This document shows positions 9,207 to 18,844 of a stretch of 64,000 nt of DNA, one piece after another. The position numbers were made by a program, and so were the translations under genes. The stretch covers positions 3,472,001 to 3,536,000 of the forward strand of contig NZ_OY762929.1 of the NCBI RefSeq assembly GCF_963666675.1, read 5' to 3'. Positions within the stretch are counted from its first letter, which is position 1; every line of letters begins with the position of its first letter. The notes under the pieces were generated by a model. That model ran no database searches. It was not told where the DNA came from and saw only the letters and a program-made list of their open reading frames with translations. The DNA comes from an uncultured Desulfobacter sp. (GTDB lineage Bacteria > Desulfobacterota > Desulfobacteria > Desulfobacterales > Desulfobacteraceae).

Positions 9207-9905
9207 ATGCTGACCCAGACTATTACATTTCCTGCCGCTTTTGCCGCAGGCCTTTTGTCCTTTCTTTCTCCTTGTGTGCTGCCGCTGATCCCGGCCTATT
9301 TCAGTTTTATCACGGGCCTTTCTCTGGATGAACTGACCGCCGACGACAAAGCAGTGCGCAAAAAGGTGATCCTGTCCACCCTGGCCTATGTGGCCGGTTT
9401 CTCCTTTATCTTTATTCTGTTCGGGGCATCCGCATCTTTTCTTGGCGGGCTGGCCTCCCAATACTCCTGGGTGTTTCGCTATGTGGGCGGCGGCATCATC
9501 CTGATTTTCGGACTGCATCTGCTGGGGATTATCAATATTAAAAGTTTTCAGTTTGAACGCAAATTTCATTTCAAGGAAACCCCCTTTCACCTGTTCGGCA
9601 CTTTCTTGATCGGCATGGCCTTTGGTGCGGGATGGAGCCCGTGCATCGGACCGATGCTGGGCAGCATTCTCATCGTGGCGGGCAGCCAGGACACCATTCT
9701 TAAAGGCGTGCTGCTTTTGGCCACATATTCTGCGGGAATGGCCCTGCCTTTTATTGTGATATCCATTTTCATCGACTCCATGCTCAGTTTCATGAAAAAG
9801 GCCACCCGGGCCATGGGCATCATCAATAAGTTCGCAGGCGGGTTGCTCATTGTCATTGGTCTGCTTTTAATTTTTGACAAATTCCGGCTTCTGGCGGCCT
9901 TTTAA
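9207..9905 (+). CDS. ccdA: CcdA-type cytochrome c biogenesis / thiol-reducing membrane protein
   Basis: 232 residues, almost entirely hydrophobic, the size of short six-helix CcdA/DsbD-type electron carriers. The paired redox Cys regions are LSFLSPCVLPLIP in the first helix and GAGWSPCIGPMLG in the fourth. The protein passes electrons from cytoplasmic thioredoxin across the membrane to periplasmic thiol proteins such as those that reduce apocytochrome c. ATG at 9207 follows AAGGAAAC. No partner (ResA, thioredoxin-fold lipoprotein) is adjacent, so the exact acceptor is unknown. Confidence 0.9.
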   Translation: MLTQTITFPAAFAAGLLSFLSPCVLPLIPAYFSFITGLSLDELTADDKAVRKKVILSTLAYVAGFSFIFILFGASASFLGGLASQYSWVFRYVGGGIILIFGLHLLGIINIKSFQFERKFHFKETPFHLFGTFLIGMAFGAGWSPCIGPMLGSILIVAGSQDTILKGVLLLATYSAGMALPFIVISIFIDSMLSFMKKATRAMGIINKFAGGLLIVIGLLLIFDKFRLLAAF

Positions 9906-9920
9906 ATTCTGGACAAAACA

Positions 9921-11120
9921 TTGATGGCAACCCGATCGCGTGGGTTTACCGCATTTATTTGCATAGCCACGTTCAGCAAACTGATGTTGAATACCGCCAG
10001 GCGCATGGTCTATCCCTTTGCCCCGGAACTTGCCCGGGGGCTTGGAGTCCCCCTAACGGCCGTCACTTCATTAATAGCCGTCAACCAGGCCACGGCGGTG
10101 CTTGGGCCCTTGGGGGCACTGTTTGCCGATCGTTTTGGCAACAAAACCGTCTTGCTGCTGGCCGTAGCCTTGTGTTTTATCGGATGTTTGGGTATCGCCC
10201 TGTTTCCTTCCTATGGTGTGGTCCTGGCGGGGTTGTTTCTCGCCGGACTTGCCAAAAGCCTGTTTGATCCGAGCCTGCAGGCCCAAATCGCCTCCCAGGT
10301 TCCCTACGCCCGGCGGGGCAAATTCATCGGGATCACGGAAACGTCCTGGGCCGGAGCAACCTTGCTGACCATTCCTGCCGCCGGCTTTATCATATCCCAC
10401 TTCTCCTGGCAGACGCCCTTTAAACTTGTGGCCATTCTCACTTTTGTCTGTTTTTTTTTGCTTCTCAAACTTGCCCCGGATCGGCACCGATTCCACGGCA
10501 GCCTGCCCAATGAAGCAAAAAAGACGAAACGAGTACAGGTCAACTGGAAAACGCTTTTAAAAAACAAAAAGGTAACAGGGTTACTGATCTTTGTTTTTTT
10601 TATGTCCCTGGCCAATGACAATCTATTTGTCATCTACGGGGTCTGGCTGGAAAGCGCCTGCGGGATGTCTCTTGCCGAAATCGGCATGAGCACTGTCCTT
10701 ATCGGCATGGCTGAATTTTTAGCCGAAGGGGGCAGTGCCCTTTTTTCCGACAGGATCGGTCTTAAAAAATCGGTCCTTCTGGGCACAGCGGCCACCGCGT
10801 TTACATATATGGTGCTTCCTTTCACCGCATCAGGCATCCCCCTTATTCTGTCAGGCCTCGGCGCTTTGTTCCTGTTTTTTGAATTTACGATTGTCTCTTC
10901 CATGAGCCTTGGGACTGAGCTTGTGCCCGAATTCAGGGCCGCCACCATGGCTGCATATTATGCCATGGCCGGATTCGGCAGGATCATCGGGGCGTTTTCA
11001 GGAGGGCTTATCTGGTCTGCATACGGCATCCGGGGCATCTGCCTGGTATCGGGCTCTTGCTCTGTCCTGGCCCTGGCAGCGCTGTGGGTTGGCACCCGAA
11101 AGGTGCAGAAAAGCCATTAG
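9921..11120 (+). CDS. Major facilitator superfamily transporter
   Basis: About 399 residues with twelve predicted hydrophobic segments in two halves. The loop between helices 2 and 3 reads ALFADRFGNKTV, a variant of the MFS GxxxDRxGRR signature, and a related ALFSDRIGLKKSV occurs at the matching place in the second half. It begins 15 bases after ccdA, so the two may be co-transcribed. TTG at 9921 or ATG at 9924 are both possible starts. The substrate cannot be inferred; an efflux role is as likely as uptake. Confidence 0.85.
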   Translation: MMATRSRGFTAFICIATFSKLMLNTARRMVYPFAPELARGLGVPLTAVTSLIAVNQATAVLGPLGALFADRFGNKTVLLLAVALCFIGCLGIALFPSYGVVLAGLFLAGLAKSLFDPSLQAQIASQVPYARRGKFIGITETSWAGATLLTIPAAGFIISHFSWQTPFKLVAILTFVCFFLLLKLAPDRHRFHGSLPNEAKKTKRVQVNWKTLLKNKKVTGLLIFVFFMSLANDNLFVIYGVWLESACGMSLAEIGMSTVLIGMAEFLAEGGSALFSDRIGLKKSVLLGTAATAFTYMVLPFTASGIPLILSGLGALFLFFEFTIVSSMSLGTELVPEFRAATMAAYYAMAGFGRIIGAFSGGLIWSAYGIRGICLVSGSCSVLALAALWVGTRKVQKSH

Positions 11121-11277
11121 ACGGCAAGCACAACTGTACCCATTGCCATACAAACAAAAAGCTTTGGCAAACTTTTTTTTAGACTAACTACATTGACATG
11201 AACCTGATCGTTTCTATTCTAAGATAACAAGCCCATGGCCAGGCTGACAATTGATAACTTTTGAAAAGGATGATGAT

Positions 11278-11478
11278 ATGGAAAAACATTTGAGCGTAGA
11301 AGGAATGTCCTGCAAGCATTGCGTGAACAGAGTTAAAAAATATCTGGAAACCGTCGGTACTGATGTTTGGGTGGATCTTGAAGAAAAAAAGGCTAAGTTC
11401 AATGCCGGTGGAGATGTGAACATGGAGACCGTTATCAAAGAGATCTCTGACTTTGGTTTTACGGCTAAAGAGATCTGA
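11278..11478 (+). CDS. Heavy-metal-associated (CopZ-like) metallochaperone
   Basis: 66 residues forming a single HMA ferredoxin-like fold. The metal-binding loop is GMSCKHCVNRVKK (CxxC). This size and motif fit soluble Cu(I) chaperones that deliver copper to a P-type ATPase. ATG at 11278 follows AAAAGGA. The stop codon is six bases before the copA start, so the two are almost certainly one operon. Confidence 0.88.
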   Translation: MEKHLSVEGMSCKHCVNRVKKYLETVGTDVWVDLEEKKAKFNAGGDVNMETVIKEISDFGFTAKEI

Positions 11479-11484
11479 ATAGCC

Positions 11485-13965
11485 ATGATCACTACCCATG
11501 AAATAAACGTATACGGCATGATGTGCATGCACTGTGAAAATGCCGTAAAAAAAGCCCTGGAAAAATTTGACGGGGTCAGCGACGTATCTGCTTCATTTGA
11601 ACAGGAAAAAGTCACCCTGGCGTTGGAAGAAGGCACTGCAAACCTGGAAGAGCTCAAGGCCGCCATTACAGAAGAGGGCTACGCTCTGACACCACAAGCC
11701 ACTGCCGAAGATGCTGAAGAACCAACAGGGCCGATCGACGCAAAAGCCCAAAGCCCGGATGACGCCCCTGCCCTTTGCAACATCAGCTTTTCCATCCAGG
11801 GTATGCATTGTGCCAACTGCGCCCTGGCCATAGAAAAGGCGTTTGCAAAGACGAAAGGCATCTCAGACACCGCCATCAACCTGCCCCTTGAAAAAGGATT
11901 TGTTACATATGATCCGGATCTGATGGATGACCAAAAGGTCCTGGATGTGGTCAAAAATGCCGGTTACACCGCATCACTTGAAACCGGCCGGGAACAGGCC
12001 GGCGGCGGGCGGGAAAAATTCAGATTTTTGTTTGCATTGGGTGTCACCATCCCCATGATGGTCATTATGCATGTGATGCCGTTTGGGCCTGTGGCCACCA
12101 ATATCATCCTTTGCATCATGGCCACAGCAGTCATGGCCGTATCCGGCCGGACTTTTTTTGAAGGGGCCTATTATTCGCTGAAAAACCGATTGGCCAATAT
12201 GGATGTACTGATCACCTTGGGGGTCAGTGCCGCTTATTTTTACAGCCTTTTTTCCCTGATCTTTTTAGATGCGTCCCAGATGCTGTTTTTTGACAGTTCC
12301 GCCATGCTCATCACCTTTATCATGATCGGCAAAATGCTTGAGGCCCGGGCAAAGGGCAAAACCGGCCAGGCACTTAAAACCCTGCTGGCCTTGAATGCAG
12401 ATACGGCCAGGGTGGTCAAGGACGGCCGGGAAAAGATTGTGGATGTTTCCATGGTTGTCCCTGGGGATACGGTACGGGTATTGGCCGGAGAAAAAATTCC
12501 CGTGGACGGAGAAATCCTCAATGGAGACACTGCGGTGGATGAATCCATGCTCACCGGGGAGTCCTTCCCGGTTCAAAAATCCACGGGGGATGCCGTCACA
12601 GGCGCCACCATCAACTTGTCTGCGCCCATCACAATGACCACCACCAGAACCGGCAACGACACGGTGTTGTCCGGCATTATTAAAATGGTGGAGGATGCCC
12701 AGGCAGACAAGGCCCCGATCCAGCGGGTGGCAGACACGGCGTCCAACATATTCGTACCCGTAGTGACGGCCGTGTCATTAATTACCTTCGCCATCTGGTA
12801 TGCTACGGCTCCGGGGGTTATCCCAACCGGTTCCACCCCGTTTTTATTTGCCTTTGAACGTATGATCGCCGTTCTTGTCATTGCCTGCCCCTGCGCCCTG
12901 GGACTTGCTACGCCCACAGCCGTCATGGTGGGGTCCGGCATAGGCCTTAACCGGGGGATCCTGTTTAAAAAAGGATCTGCCCTGGAGAACATTTCCCGTC
13001 TGGATATGGTTTTATTTGATAAAACCGGCACCCTGACCACGGGAACGCCTTCGGTGACAGGTGTCTTCCCGGCCAATGGCATTGCGCAGGAACAATTGCT
13101 CTCCTGGGCCGCCAGTGTTGAAACCAACTCCAACCACCCACTTGCACCGGCGGTGACCGGCTTTGCACGGGAAAAGGGTGTTGCCCCTGAAACCACCTCG
13201 GACCCAAGAGAGATCTCCGGCAAGGGTATTGAATGCCGTCTTGACGGTCAACGGCTCAAGGCCGGTAACCTGGCACTGGTGGCCGACGACAACATCCCAG
13301 ATGATATCCGGACCCGGGGCCGGGAATTATCAGAGCGGGGAAAGAGTCTTGTGTTCATCAGTCTGGACCACCAGGTAAAAGGGGTGATCGCCCTGGAGGA
13401 CAAAATCAAACCCGAAGCCAAGGATGCCGTAAAACAACTGCATGCCGCAGGGATTCGCACCGCTCTCGTGTCCGGGGACAATACGGCGGCAGCCCGTTGG
13501 GCTGCCCACCAGGCCGGTATTGATGAAGTGGCGGCCGAGGTCATGCCCGAAGATAAAATCAACCAGGTAAAAAAATGGCAGAATAAAGGCTTAAAGGTAG
13601 CCATGGTGGGTGACGGTATCAATGATGCCCCTGCCCTGGCCCAGGCGGACATCGGTATTGCCATTGGTTCAGGCACTGATGTGGCCAAAGAGACCTGTGA
13701 GGTGGTGCTGGTAAAAAACGACCTGAAAGATGTAAACCGGGCAGTCCGATTAGGTAAAAAAACCCTCTCCACCATAAAGCGCAATTTTTTCTGGGCCTTT
13801 TTTTACAACGTAATGATGATTCCCGTGGCCGCAGGCATCCTGTACCCTTCATTCAGGATATCATTAACCCCGGAAGCCGCTGCCGTCGCCATGTGGTTAT
13901 CCTCCCTGTCCGTTGTGGGCAACTCATTGTTGCTTAACCGGTTTGGAAGGCAACTGGACGGGTAG
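11485..13965 (+). CDS. copA: Copper-exporting P1B-type ATPase CopA
   Basis: 826 residues. Two N-terminal HMA domains carry CMHC (about residue 14) and CANC (about residue 110). Then come the membrane helices with the transport motif CPC (in IACPCALGLATP, about residue 467), the actuator motif TGES, the phosphorylation site DKTGTLT (about 512), a nucleotide-binding HP dipeptide (NSNHPLA), and the hinge GDGINDAPALAQAD (about 709). The CPC motif and the neighbouring CopZ-like gene point to Cu(I) export to the periplasm. No CueR/CsoR-type operator was recognised upstream. Length and motifs are complete. Confidence 0.96.
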   Translation: MITTHEINVYGMMCMHCENAVKKALEKFDGVSDVSASFEQEKVTLALEEGTANLEELKAAITEEGYALTPQATAEDAEEPTGPIDAKAQSPDDAPALCNISFSIQGMHCANCALAIEKAFAKTKGISDTAINLPLEKGFVTYDPDLMDDQKVLDVVKNAGYTASLETGREQAGGGREKFRFLFALGVTIPMMVIMHVMPFGPVATNIILCIMATAVMAVSGRTFFEGAYYSLKNRLANMDVLITLGVSAAYFYSLFSLIFLDASQMLFFDSSAMLITFIMIGKMLEARAKGKTGQALKTLLALNADTARVVKDGREKIVDVSMVVPGDTVRVLAGEKIPVDGEILNGDTAVDESMLTGESFPVQKSTGDAVTGATINLSAPITMTTTRTGNDTVLSGIIKMVEDAQADKAPIQRVADTASNIFVPVVTAVSLITFAIWYATAPGVIPTGSTPFLFAFERMIAVLVIACPCALGLATPTAVMVGSGIGLNRGILFKKGSALENISRLDMVLFDKTGTLTTGTPSVTGVFPANGIAQEQLLSWAASVETNSNHPLAPAVTGFAREKGVAPETTSDPREISGKGIECRLDGQRLKAGNLALVADDNIPDDIRTRGRELSERGKSLVFISLDHQVKGVIALEDKIKPEAKDAVKQLHAAGIRTALVSGDNTAAARWAAHQAGIDEVAAEVMPEDKINQVKKWQNKGLKVAMVGDGINDAPALAQADIGIAIGSGTDVAKETCEVVLVKNDLKDVNRAVRLGKKTLSTIKRNFFWAFFYNVMMIPVAAGILYPSFRISLTPEAAAVAMWLSSLSVVGNSLLLNRFGRQLDG

Positions 13966-14005
13966 TCCTTAATTTGGGACTTTAAAATGTAAAGGATCAT
14001 TAAAA

Positions 14006-14914
14006 ATGAATGACACATTATTTTCCCCGCTGACCATAAAAAACATAACCATTAAAAACCGTATCGGTGTGGCGCCCATGACCCGTATGTCCGCCGGAAG
14101 CGACGGTATTCCCAGGCAGGATGTCCTGGATTTTCTGGTGACCCGCGCCCGTAACGGGGCCGGCGTGGTTTACACGGAAGCGATAGTCACTGACTATGAA
14201 AGCGCCCAAGGGTATCCGGGCCAGTCCCGGATTTTAAACCAGCCCCAGGTGGATGCATGGAAAAAGGTGACCGATGAGATCCGCTCCCATGGCGCAGTCT
14301 CAATCCTCCAGGCCTTTCACTGCGGCCGCATGGCTTATGAGGGGATCAATCCGGCCAACCGGGTGATTGCCCCAAGCCCCATAGCTCCGGCCCAGGAGAA
14401 TCCCATGACGGGCAATCCGTATCCTGTTCCCGAAGCAATGAGCCGGTGGGACATGGATCATGTAATCAACGGCTTTGTGGAAACGGCCAAAGGAGCCATG
14501 ACAGCAGGATTTGACGGTTTTGAACTGCATTGCGCCCACGGGTATCTGCTCAGCCAGTACCTCTCTGCTTACAGCAACCGGAGAACCGATGAATACGGCG
14601 GCTCCATGGAAAACAGATTCCGGTTTATCCGGGAGGTAATCGATGCGGTCAGGCCGGTGATTCCCGATGACCGCCTGCTGGTTGTCCGGGTTTCTGACTG
14701 GGGAATTGCGGACATGGACGTTTCATTGTTTGAAACAGCCGAACAGTGGCAGGAAATGATCTGGCTTCTTTCCGACACCCCCATTGATGCCGTTTCGGTG
14801 TCCACTTATGACTTCAGCCAAAAGGCTTTTGGCGGTCAAAAAACAATGGCCGCGTTGACAAGAGAGATCACAAATCTGCCGCTGATGATCTGCGGCAGGA
14901 TTCATGACCCGATG
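14006..14914 (+). pseudogene. NADH:flavin oxidoreductase (Old Yellow Enzyme family), 5' part, disrupted
   Basis: The first 303 codons of an OYE-family gene: LFSPLTIKNITIKNRIGVAPM (FMN-barrel start), LQAFHCGRMA, a catalytic-type ELHCAHGYLLSQYLS with the expected His, and YGGSMENRFRF. The homology ends at LPLMICGRIHD, where an IS3-like element begins at 14915. The open frame then runs 16 codons into the insertion. The missing C-terminus survives at 18593-18769. The intact enzyme would have reduced activated double bonds of enals/enones or similar using NAD(P)H. As it stands it lacks the last FMN-phosphate-binding strand and is probably inactive. Confidence 0.9.
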
Positions 14915-15295
14915 TGTCAGGATAGTTGTCGTGTCGAACGAAAAGCCAATAAGACAATTTGAACAGGGCGTGGAATGGATATGAAAACGTGGAGTATACA
15001 CAAGAATTCAAAACGGCAATGATTCAGAAAATTCTTTTAAACCCAGGCACGCCGATGGTAAACTTTTCAAAAGAGGCTAACGTTCCAAATTCAACGGTAG
15101 CAACCTGGCTAAGAAATTACAAAAAAAGGAATGGGAGTACAGTGGGCTCGAAGAAGAAAACCTGGTCAGCCGAGAGGAAATTTCAGGCAGTATTGGAAAC
15201 TGCGTCGTTAAGTGAAGCAGAAAAAAATGAATATTGCCGGAAACATGGAATATACCCGGAACAGTTAGAAGAGTGGAAGAAAGACTGTATATCCG

Positions 15296-17113
15296 CAGCA
15301 GTTCTCAGTGAAGGGGACTATCATTAAAAACACATCAATTTCTCGTACGTTTCAGAGGCAATACAGAACCGTGGAAATCGTCGAGTTTCTATTTTCTTCA
15401 ATGACCTTACCAGCTCCGTAAAATATGGCAATGCTTTTTATCCAAAGCCAATAGTCATCTCGGGGCCTTCCTTGATGGGTAGGCTCGAATTTTCTCAAAG
15501 GTAAATTTTTGAAGAATTCGGATCAGGGTGCTCGAATTTCAGTTGATGGTGATATTATAAATTGTAGCAATGATTCCCAGTTTCTAAAAATGATAATCCG
15601 AATGGTACAGCGTAGTTGATTCCAGAATTCTTTTCGGGCACTGAATTTGGCCCTTGCTTTCTTAAAAAGCGGGTCCATTAATTCGATGATCTGATGCATG
15701 GAGAATGCCATTAGAATAATCAGGAAAAAATTAAATGAAAGATTATTTTCGCCATGCCCAAAATTGTGCTCAGCATGATATCCTTGGTTTTTCAAGGTGT
15801 TGAAATTTTCATTTTCAATTTTCCATTTGGCCCTGCCTGCCTTGACAAGCTTTTTGACATTGCCGGCGTTCACCTCAATATCCGTCACCCAGCTATTGGT
15901 ATAGATGATTTTATCCTGATCTTTGAGAATACTGTACTCGAGGAAATTTATTACCGGTGCCGATGTGTCCCCATTTAAACGAAGCCCATTGATCCACTCG
16001 TATTTATGGATCAGCCCTTTTTTGTCTTTCCATTCGATCTGGTTGACGTCATCCTGTTCTTCTTTCTGCAGGACCTGCTCGAATAAAATTGTATGATCTG
16101 TGGGCTTTGCCACCAGAATAAAAGACATTTTTAATTTTTGAAGAAGGTCAACGAATGGTTTTTTGGAATATAGATCATCAGCGGTGATGACTATTTTCAG
16201 CTTTGGGTGGTCCGTTCGAATGCGCTGCAGTATCCGTTTTCCGGCGTTAATCTCACAATCCTGCTTTTTGGTGCCATCGGTATTCTTTATGGGTTCCGGT
16301 GCTAATGGAAATACCTGGCGCTTGTCTGGATGAACCACAGCAGCACAGAGAGATTGATGTGAGTAACTGACGGTTCCATTGCGGTGTTTTTTCACCAAGC
16401 ATGAAGGGCAATTAACGCTCTCGGATCGAAAATATTGTGTGCCGTCAATCGGAATAATATAGCCATCTTCCAAAAAACGATAATCGTTTAAATGATTGCC
16501 TCGTTGAAGCAAGCCGAAAAAGTCTGAGAAAACCGGAAACAGTTGCTCCGAAGGTACATCGTCGAGGATAGCCCTCATTTGATTATCTTTTGGGATGGTA
16601 GTAACCTTGAACATTGTCCGCAAATTGTTCAATTGTGATGCCTCTTCAAGGCGCTTTTGAAATTCAAGCATTGAAGGATCTTGAAAAAACATCATAGCAA
16701 GGGCACTCAGACATGAATCATGCATGGAGTGTTTGGTTTTCCCATCTTGGCGTTTGTCAACAATCTCATCGGCCCGTTTAGAAACCGTTTTTCTAAGGTT
16801 TGAAAATTTGAGTTGTTTCCCAGTGTTCAAGCTGATAGCCCCTATACAATGTATCGTTGAATAAGGCTATCATAAAGCATATAAAAAATCTAGTTTTATA
16901 TTTGATGTTATTTCAATAGGTTATAAATATTTTGCATTCAGGTGTGATATATTGAAAATTAAAACAATAGTGTTTGGCGTAAGTAGAAGGTTATATGATC
17001 AATTCGGGCTTTAATTCCATAGCAAATTTGCAAAAGACATTACGAAAATCAATAGGACTCATTGCCCGAAATGCCAATTTGTTAGAGAGTGCGATCTTCA
17101 CTGAGAACTGCTG
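15296..17113 (-). mobile_element. 1,818-bp IS4-type insertion sequence, copy A
   Basis: Bounded by the perfect terminal inverted repeat CAGCAGTTCTCAGTGAAG at 15296 and its complement ending at 17113. Flanked by the nine-base direct repeat GTATATCCG at 15287-15295 and 17114-17122, the target-site duplication. It encodes one transposase on the minus strand, with a leader of about 283 bases. It is in opposite orientation to copy B (22098-23915); lengths are equal and the encoded proteins identical, so transposition was recent. Confidence 0.93.
15523..16830 (-). CDS. IS4-superfamily DDE transposase, copy A
   Basis: 435 residues. The likely catalytic acids lie in IPIDGTQYF, VITADDLYSKKP and in the C-terminal KWKIENENFNTLKNQGYH, the last being the YREK-like region typical of IS4-type/ISNCY enzymes. 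The frame is complete and identical in sequence to the protein at 22381-23688. The start is TTG on the DNA as read (complement of CAA at 16828-16830). Confidence 0.9.
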   Translation of the reverse strand: MNTGKQLKFSNLRKTVSKRADEIVDKRQDGKTKHSMHDSCLSALAMMFFQDPSMLEFQKRLEEASQLNNLRTMFKVTTIPKDNQMRAILDDVPSEQLFPVFSDFFGLLQRGNHLNDYRFLEDGYIIPIDGTQYFRSESVNCPSCLVKKHRNGTVSYSHQSLCAAVVHPDKRQVFPLAPEPIKNTDGTKKQDCEINAGKRILQRIRTDHPKLKIVITADDLYSKKPFVDLLQKLKMSFILVAKPTDHTILFEQVLQKEEQDDVNQIEWKDKKGLIHKYEWINGLRLNGDTSAPVINFLEYSILKDQDKIIYTNSWVTDIEVNAGNVKKLVKAGRAKWKIENENFNTLKNQGYHAEHNFGHGENNLSFNFFLIILMAFSMHQIIELMDPLFKKARAKFSARKEFWNQLRCTIRIIIFRNWESLLQFIISPSTEIRAP

Positions 17114-17306
17114 GTATATCCGGATGTAGAAAGAGCCCCGATCAAAATTTTGTCAAGAAAACCAAGCAAAAAGAGCAAGAATTGCAACGCAAGACTAAAG
17201 CCCTTGAAAAAGAATTAACCCGTAAGGAGAAAGCGTTAGCAGAAGCTGCCGCCCTGCTTGTGTTAAAAAAAAAAGTCCAGGACATCTGGGGGGACAAAGG
17301 GGAAGA

Positions 17307-18353
17307 ATGATTCCTACTGAAGACAAAATGCAGATATTGTCTTTGGTGGAAGAAGCTTGTAAATCCGGTGCTCGCCAATGTAAGGCTTGTGAAATAATAG
17401 GAATTTCAGAAAGGACCTTACAGCGGTGGCAGAAAAAAACGACTGCTGAAATAGAAGATAAGCGCCCCCATGCAGAAAGAAATCCTGCAAACAAATTGTC
17501 TGAAGAAGAAAAACATATGATTATAGATATTTGTAATAGTCAGGAGTATGGAAGCTTACCGCCAAGCCAGATTGTTCCCATGCTTTGTGATCAGGGGATC
17601 TATGTCGCATCCGAAGCAAGCTTCTATAGGACACTGAGAGAGAACGGTCTTCAGAACCATAGAGGTAAAACCCGGTATAAAACAAATAAAAAACCGACGG
17701 GTTTTACAGCAACAGGGCCTAATCAGGTCTGGACATGGGATATAACCTACCTTCCAGCGGCGCTAAAGGGTTCGTTTTATTACCTTTATATGATAACGGA
17801 TATTTACAGTCGTAAGATAGTAGCTTGGGAAGTCCATGACAGGCAAAGTGATGAGCTGGCCTCCGAGCTTGTAAAAAGGGGGTATCTGTCAGAGGGTGTA
17901 AATGGCAATGAAATAGTGCTTCATTCAGATAATGGCTCCCCGATGAAAGGTGCGACCATGCTGTGCACTCTTCAGCAACTTGGAGTTGTCCCCTCATTCA
18001 GTCGGCCGTCGGTAAGTAACGATAATCCTTATTCAGAAGCATTGTTCAAAACCCTGAAATATGCCCCTTCATACCCTTCCGGCCCTTTTGAGAGCTTGGA
18101 GGCCTGTAGAGAATGGGTACTGAATTTTGTTCGCTGGTACAATAATGTCCACCGTCACAGTGGTATAAAATTTGTTACCCCAAATGAAAGGCATACAGGG
18201 GCAGATAGGACGATTTTAGAGGCCCGTCAAAAGGTATATCTGGAAGCAAAGGCAAAAAAACCAGAACGTTGGAGCCGTGGAATCAGAGATTGGACTGTGG
18301 TAACAGAAGTCTCTCTTAATCCTGAAAAAAACGATAACCGTCCAGCAGCTTAA
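17307..18353 (+). CDS. IS3-type transposase orfB (integrase core)
   Basis: 348 residues, complete. An N-terminal HTH (CKACEIIGISERTLQRW) leads to an rve integrase core. Its catalytic acids are the D in WTWDITYLP, the D in LHSDNGSPM, and the E in DNPYSEALFKTLKY. IS3 enzymes normally act as an OrfA-OrfB fusion made by frameshifting; here the ATG overlaps the orfA stop (ATGA). Because orfA is broken by the inner IS, this copy should not be autonomously mobile. Confidence 0.92.
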   Translation: MIPTEDKMQILSLVEEACKSGARQCKACEIIGISERTLQRWQKKTTAEIEDKRPHAERNPANKLSEEEKHMIIDICNSQEYGSLPPSQIVPMLCDQGIYVASEASFYRTLRENGLQNHRGKTRYKTNKKPTGFTATGPNQVWTWDITYLPAALKGSFYYLYMITDIYSRKIVAWEVHDRQSDELASELVKRGYLSEGVNGNEIVLHSDNGSPMKGATMLCTLQQLGVVPSFSRPSVSNDNPYSEALFKTLKYAPSYPSGPFESLEACREWVLNFVRWYNNVHRHSGIKFVTPNERHTGADRTILEARQKVYLEAKAKKPERWSRGIRDWTVVTEVSLNPEKNDNRPAA

Positions 18354-18387
18354 TATAAAGGTTACCCCCAGACATAATTATGTTTTT

Positions 18388-18520
18388 CCCTTATCCCCAA
18401 AAAAAATCCTGCGGGAATGGAAGGATAAGTCAAGAAAAAAATGGGAGGGACCCTCTGGGAGGAACCGATTTTTTTCTTGACTTATCCTGGAATGGAGCTA
18501 CAAATTTTTTGGGGTAAGGG
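18388..18520. repeat. Nested long inverted repeats in the IS3-like tail
   Basis: Two stems, one inside the other. The inner one is a perfect 20-base arm pair: GGATAAGTCAAGAAAAAAAT at 18423-18442 and its complement at 18468-18487, around a 25-base GC-rich loop. The outer pair is CTTATCCCCAAAAAAAAT near 18390-18407 and its near-complement at 18503-18520. Together they make a cruciform-capable unit of about 130 bases between orfB and the right end of the element. Confidence 0.85.
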
Positions 18521-18592
18521 TAAAAACAACAGTGAAAATTTATACCTAAAAATTTCACAAAAAATGCGCTTGAGGCGACAACTTTCTTGACA

Positions 18593-18769
18593 AACACCGA
18601 TGACAGGGACACCGCCTGTAACGCCCTTGCCGACGCAGACATTGTCTTGTCGGGTAAATCCATGCTTCTCAATCCTGATTGGGTGGAAGCGCTTAAAACC
18701 GGGAAAAAACTGAAAGCCTTTTCTTCAGAGGAGGCCGGGGTGGCCTACACAACGTCTCCCCTACCCTAA
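18593..18769 (+). pseudogene. NADH:flavin oxidoreductase, 3' remnant
   Basis: Reading from the IS3-like right end, the frame gives DRDTACNALADADIVLSGK, then MLLNPDWVEALKTG, the typical C-terminal segment of the OYE family (ADIVLSGKSMLLNPDW), ending at 18769. It completes the gene broken at 14914. The left and right pieces are not in perfectly matching frames when simply joined, so a small change accompanied or followed the insertion. Confidence 0.85.
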
Positions 18770-18808
18770 TGCCCCTAAAGCATTAGAAAGATTTTCTATC
18801 ATACAAAT

Positions 18809-18844
18809 CCCCATCGCTGCATCAAACTTTATGCAGCGATGGGG
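18809..18844. terminator. Strong hairpin after the disrupted OYE gene
   Basis: Perfect 14-base stem CCCCATCGCTGCAT / ATGCAGCGATGGGG with an eight-base loop, 40 bases beyond the OYE stop codon. No T-run follows, so intrinsic termination is uncertain, but position fits the end of the copA-OYE transcription unit. Confidence 0.6.

Larger units (their letters stand above)
14989..17310 (+). pseudogene. IS3-type transposase orfA, split by a nested IS
   Basis: Two pieces. The first (GTG 14989, or TTG 14959, to 15295) has a helix-turn-helix: YTQEFKTAMIQKIL then VPNSTVATWLRNYKK. The second (17123-17310) is a lysine- and glutamate-rich coiled coil ending IWGDKGEE. Removing the inner IS and one copy of its nine-base duplication joins them in frame across DCISGCRKSPDQ, so the original orfA was intact when it was hit. 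The TGA stop overlaps the orfB ATG. Confidence 0.85.
14915..18592 (+). mobile_element. IS3-like element, itself interrupted
   Basis: The ends form imperfect inverted repeats: TGTCAGGATAGTTGTCG at 14915 and, read from the right end, TGTCAAGAAAGTTGTCG ending at 18592. It carries orfA and orfB of an IS3-type transposase, overlapping by ATGA. It inserted into the OYE gene and was later hit by the 1,818-bp IS at 15296-17113. Without that nested IS the element would be about 1.85 kb, which is long for IS3; the excess is the hairpin-rich tail after orfB. A clean target-site duplication is not seen: CCGATG flanks both sides but is four bases removed on the right. Confidence 0.82.

Noticed and set aside
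12573..13223. 216-codon minus-strand open frame
   Set aside because: Antisense to the catalytic part of copA; a shadow of its codon bias.
14909..18602. CCGATG as target-site duplication of the IS3-like element
   Set aside because: The right-hand copy is four bases away from the inverted-repeat end, so it is not a clean duplication and may be chance.
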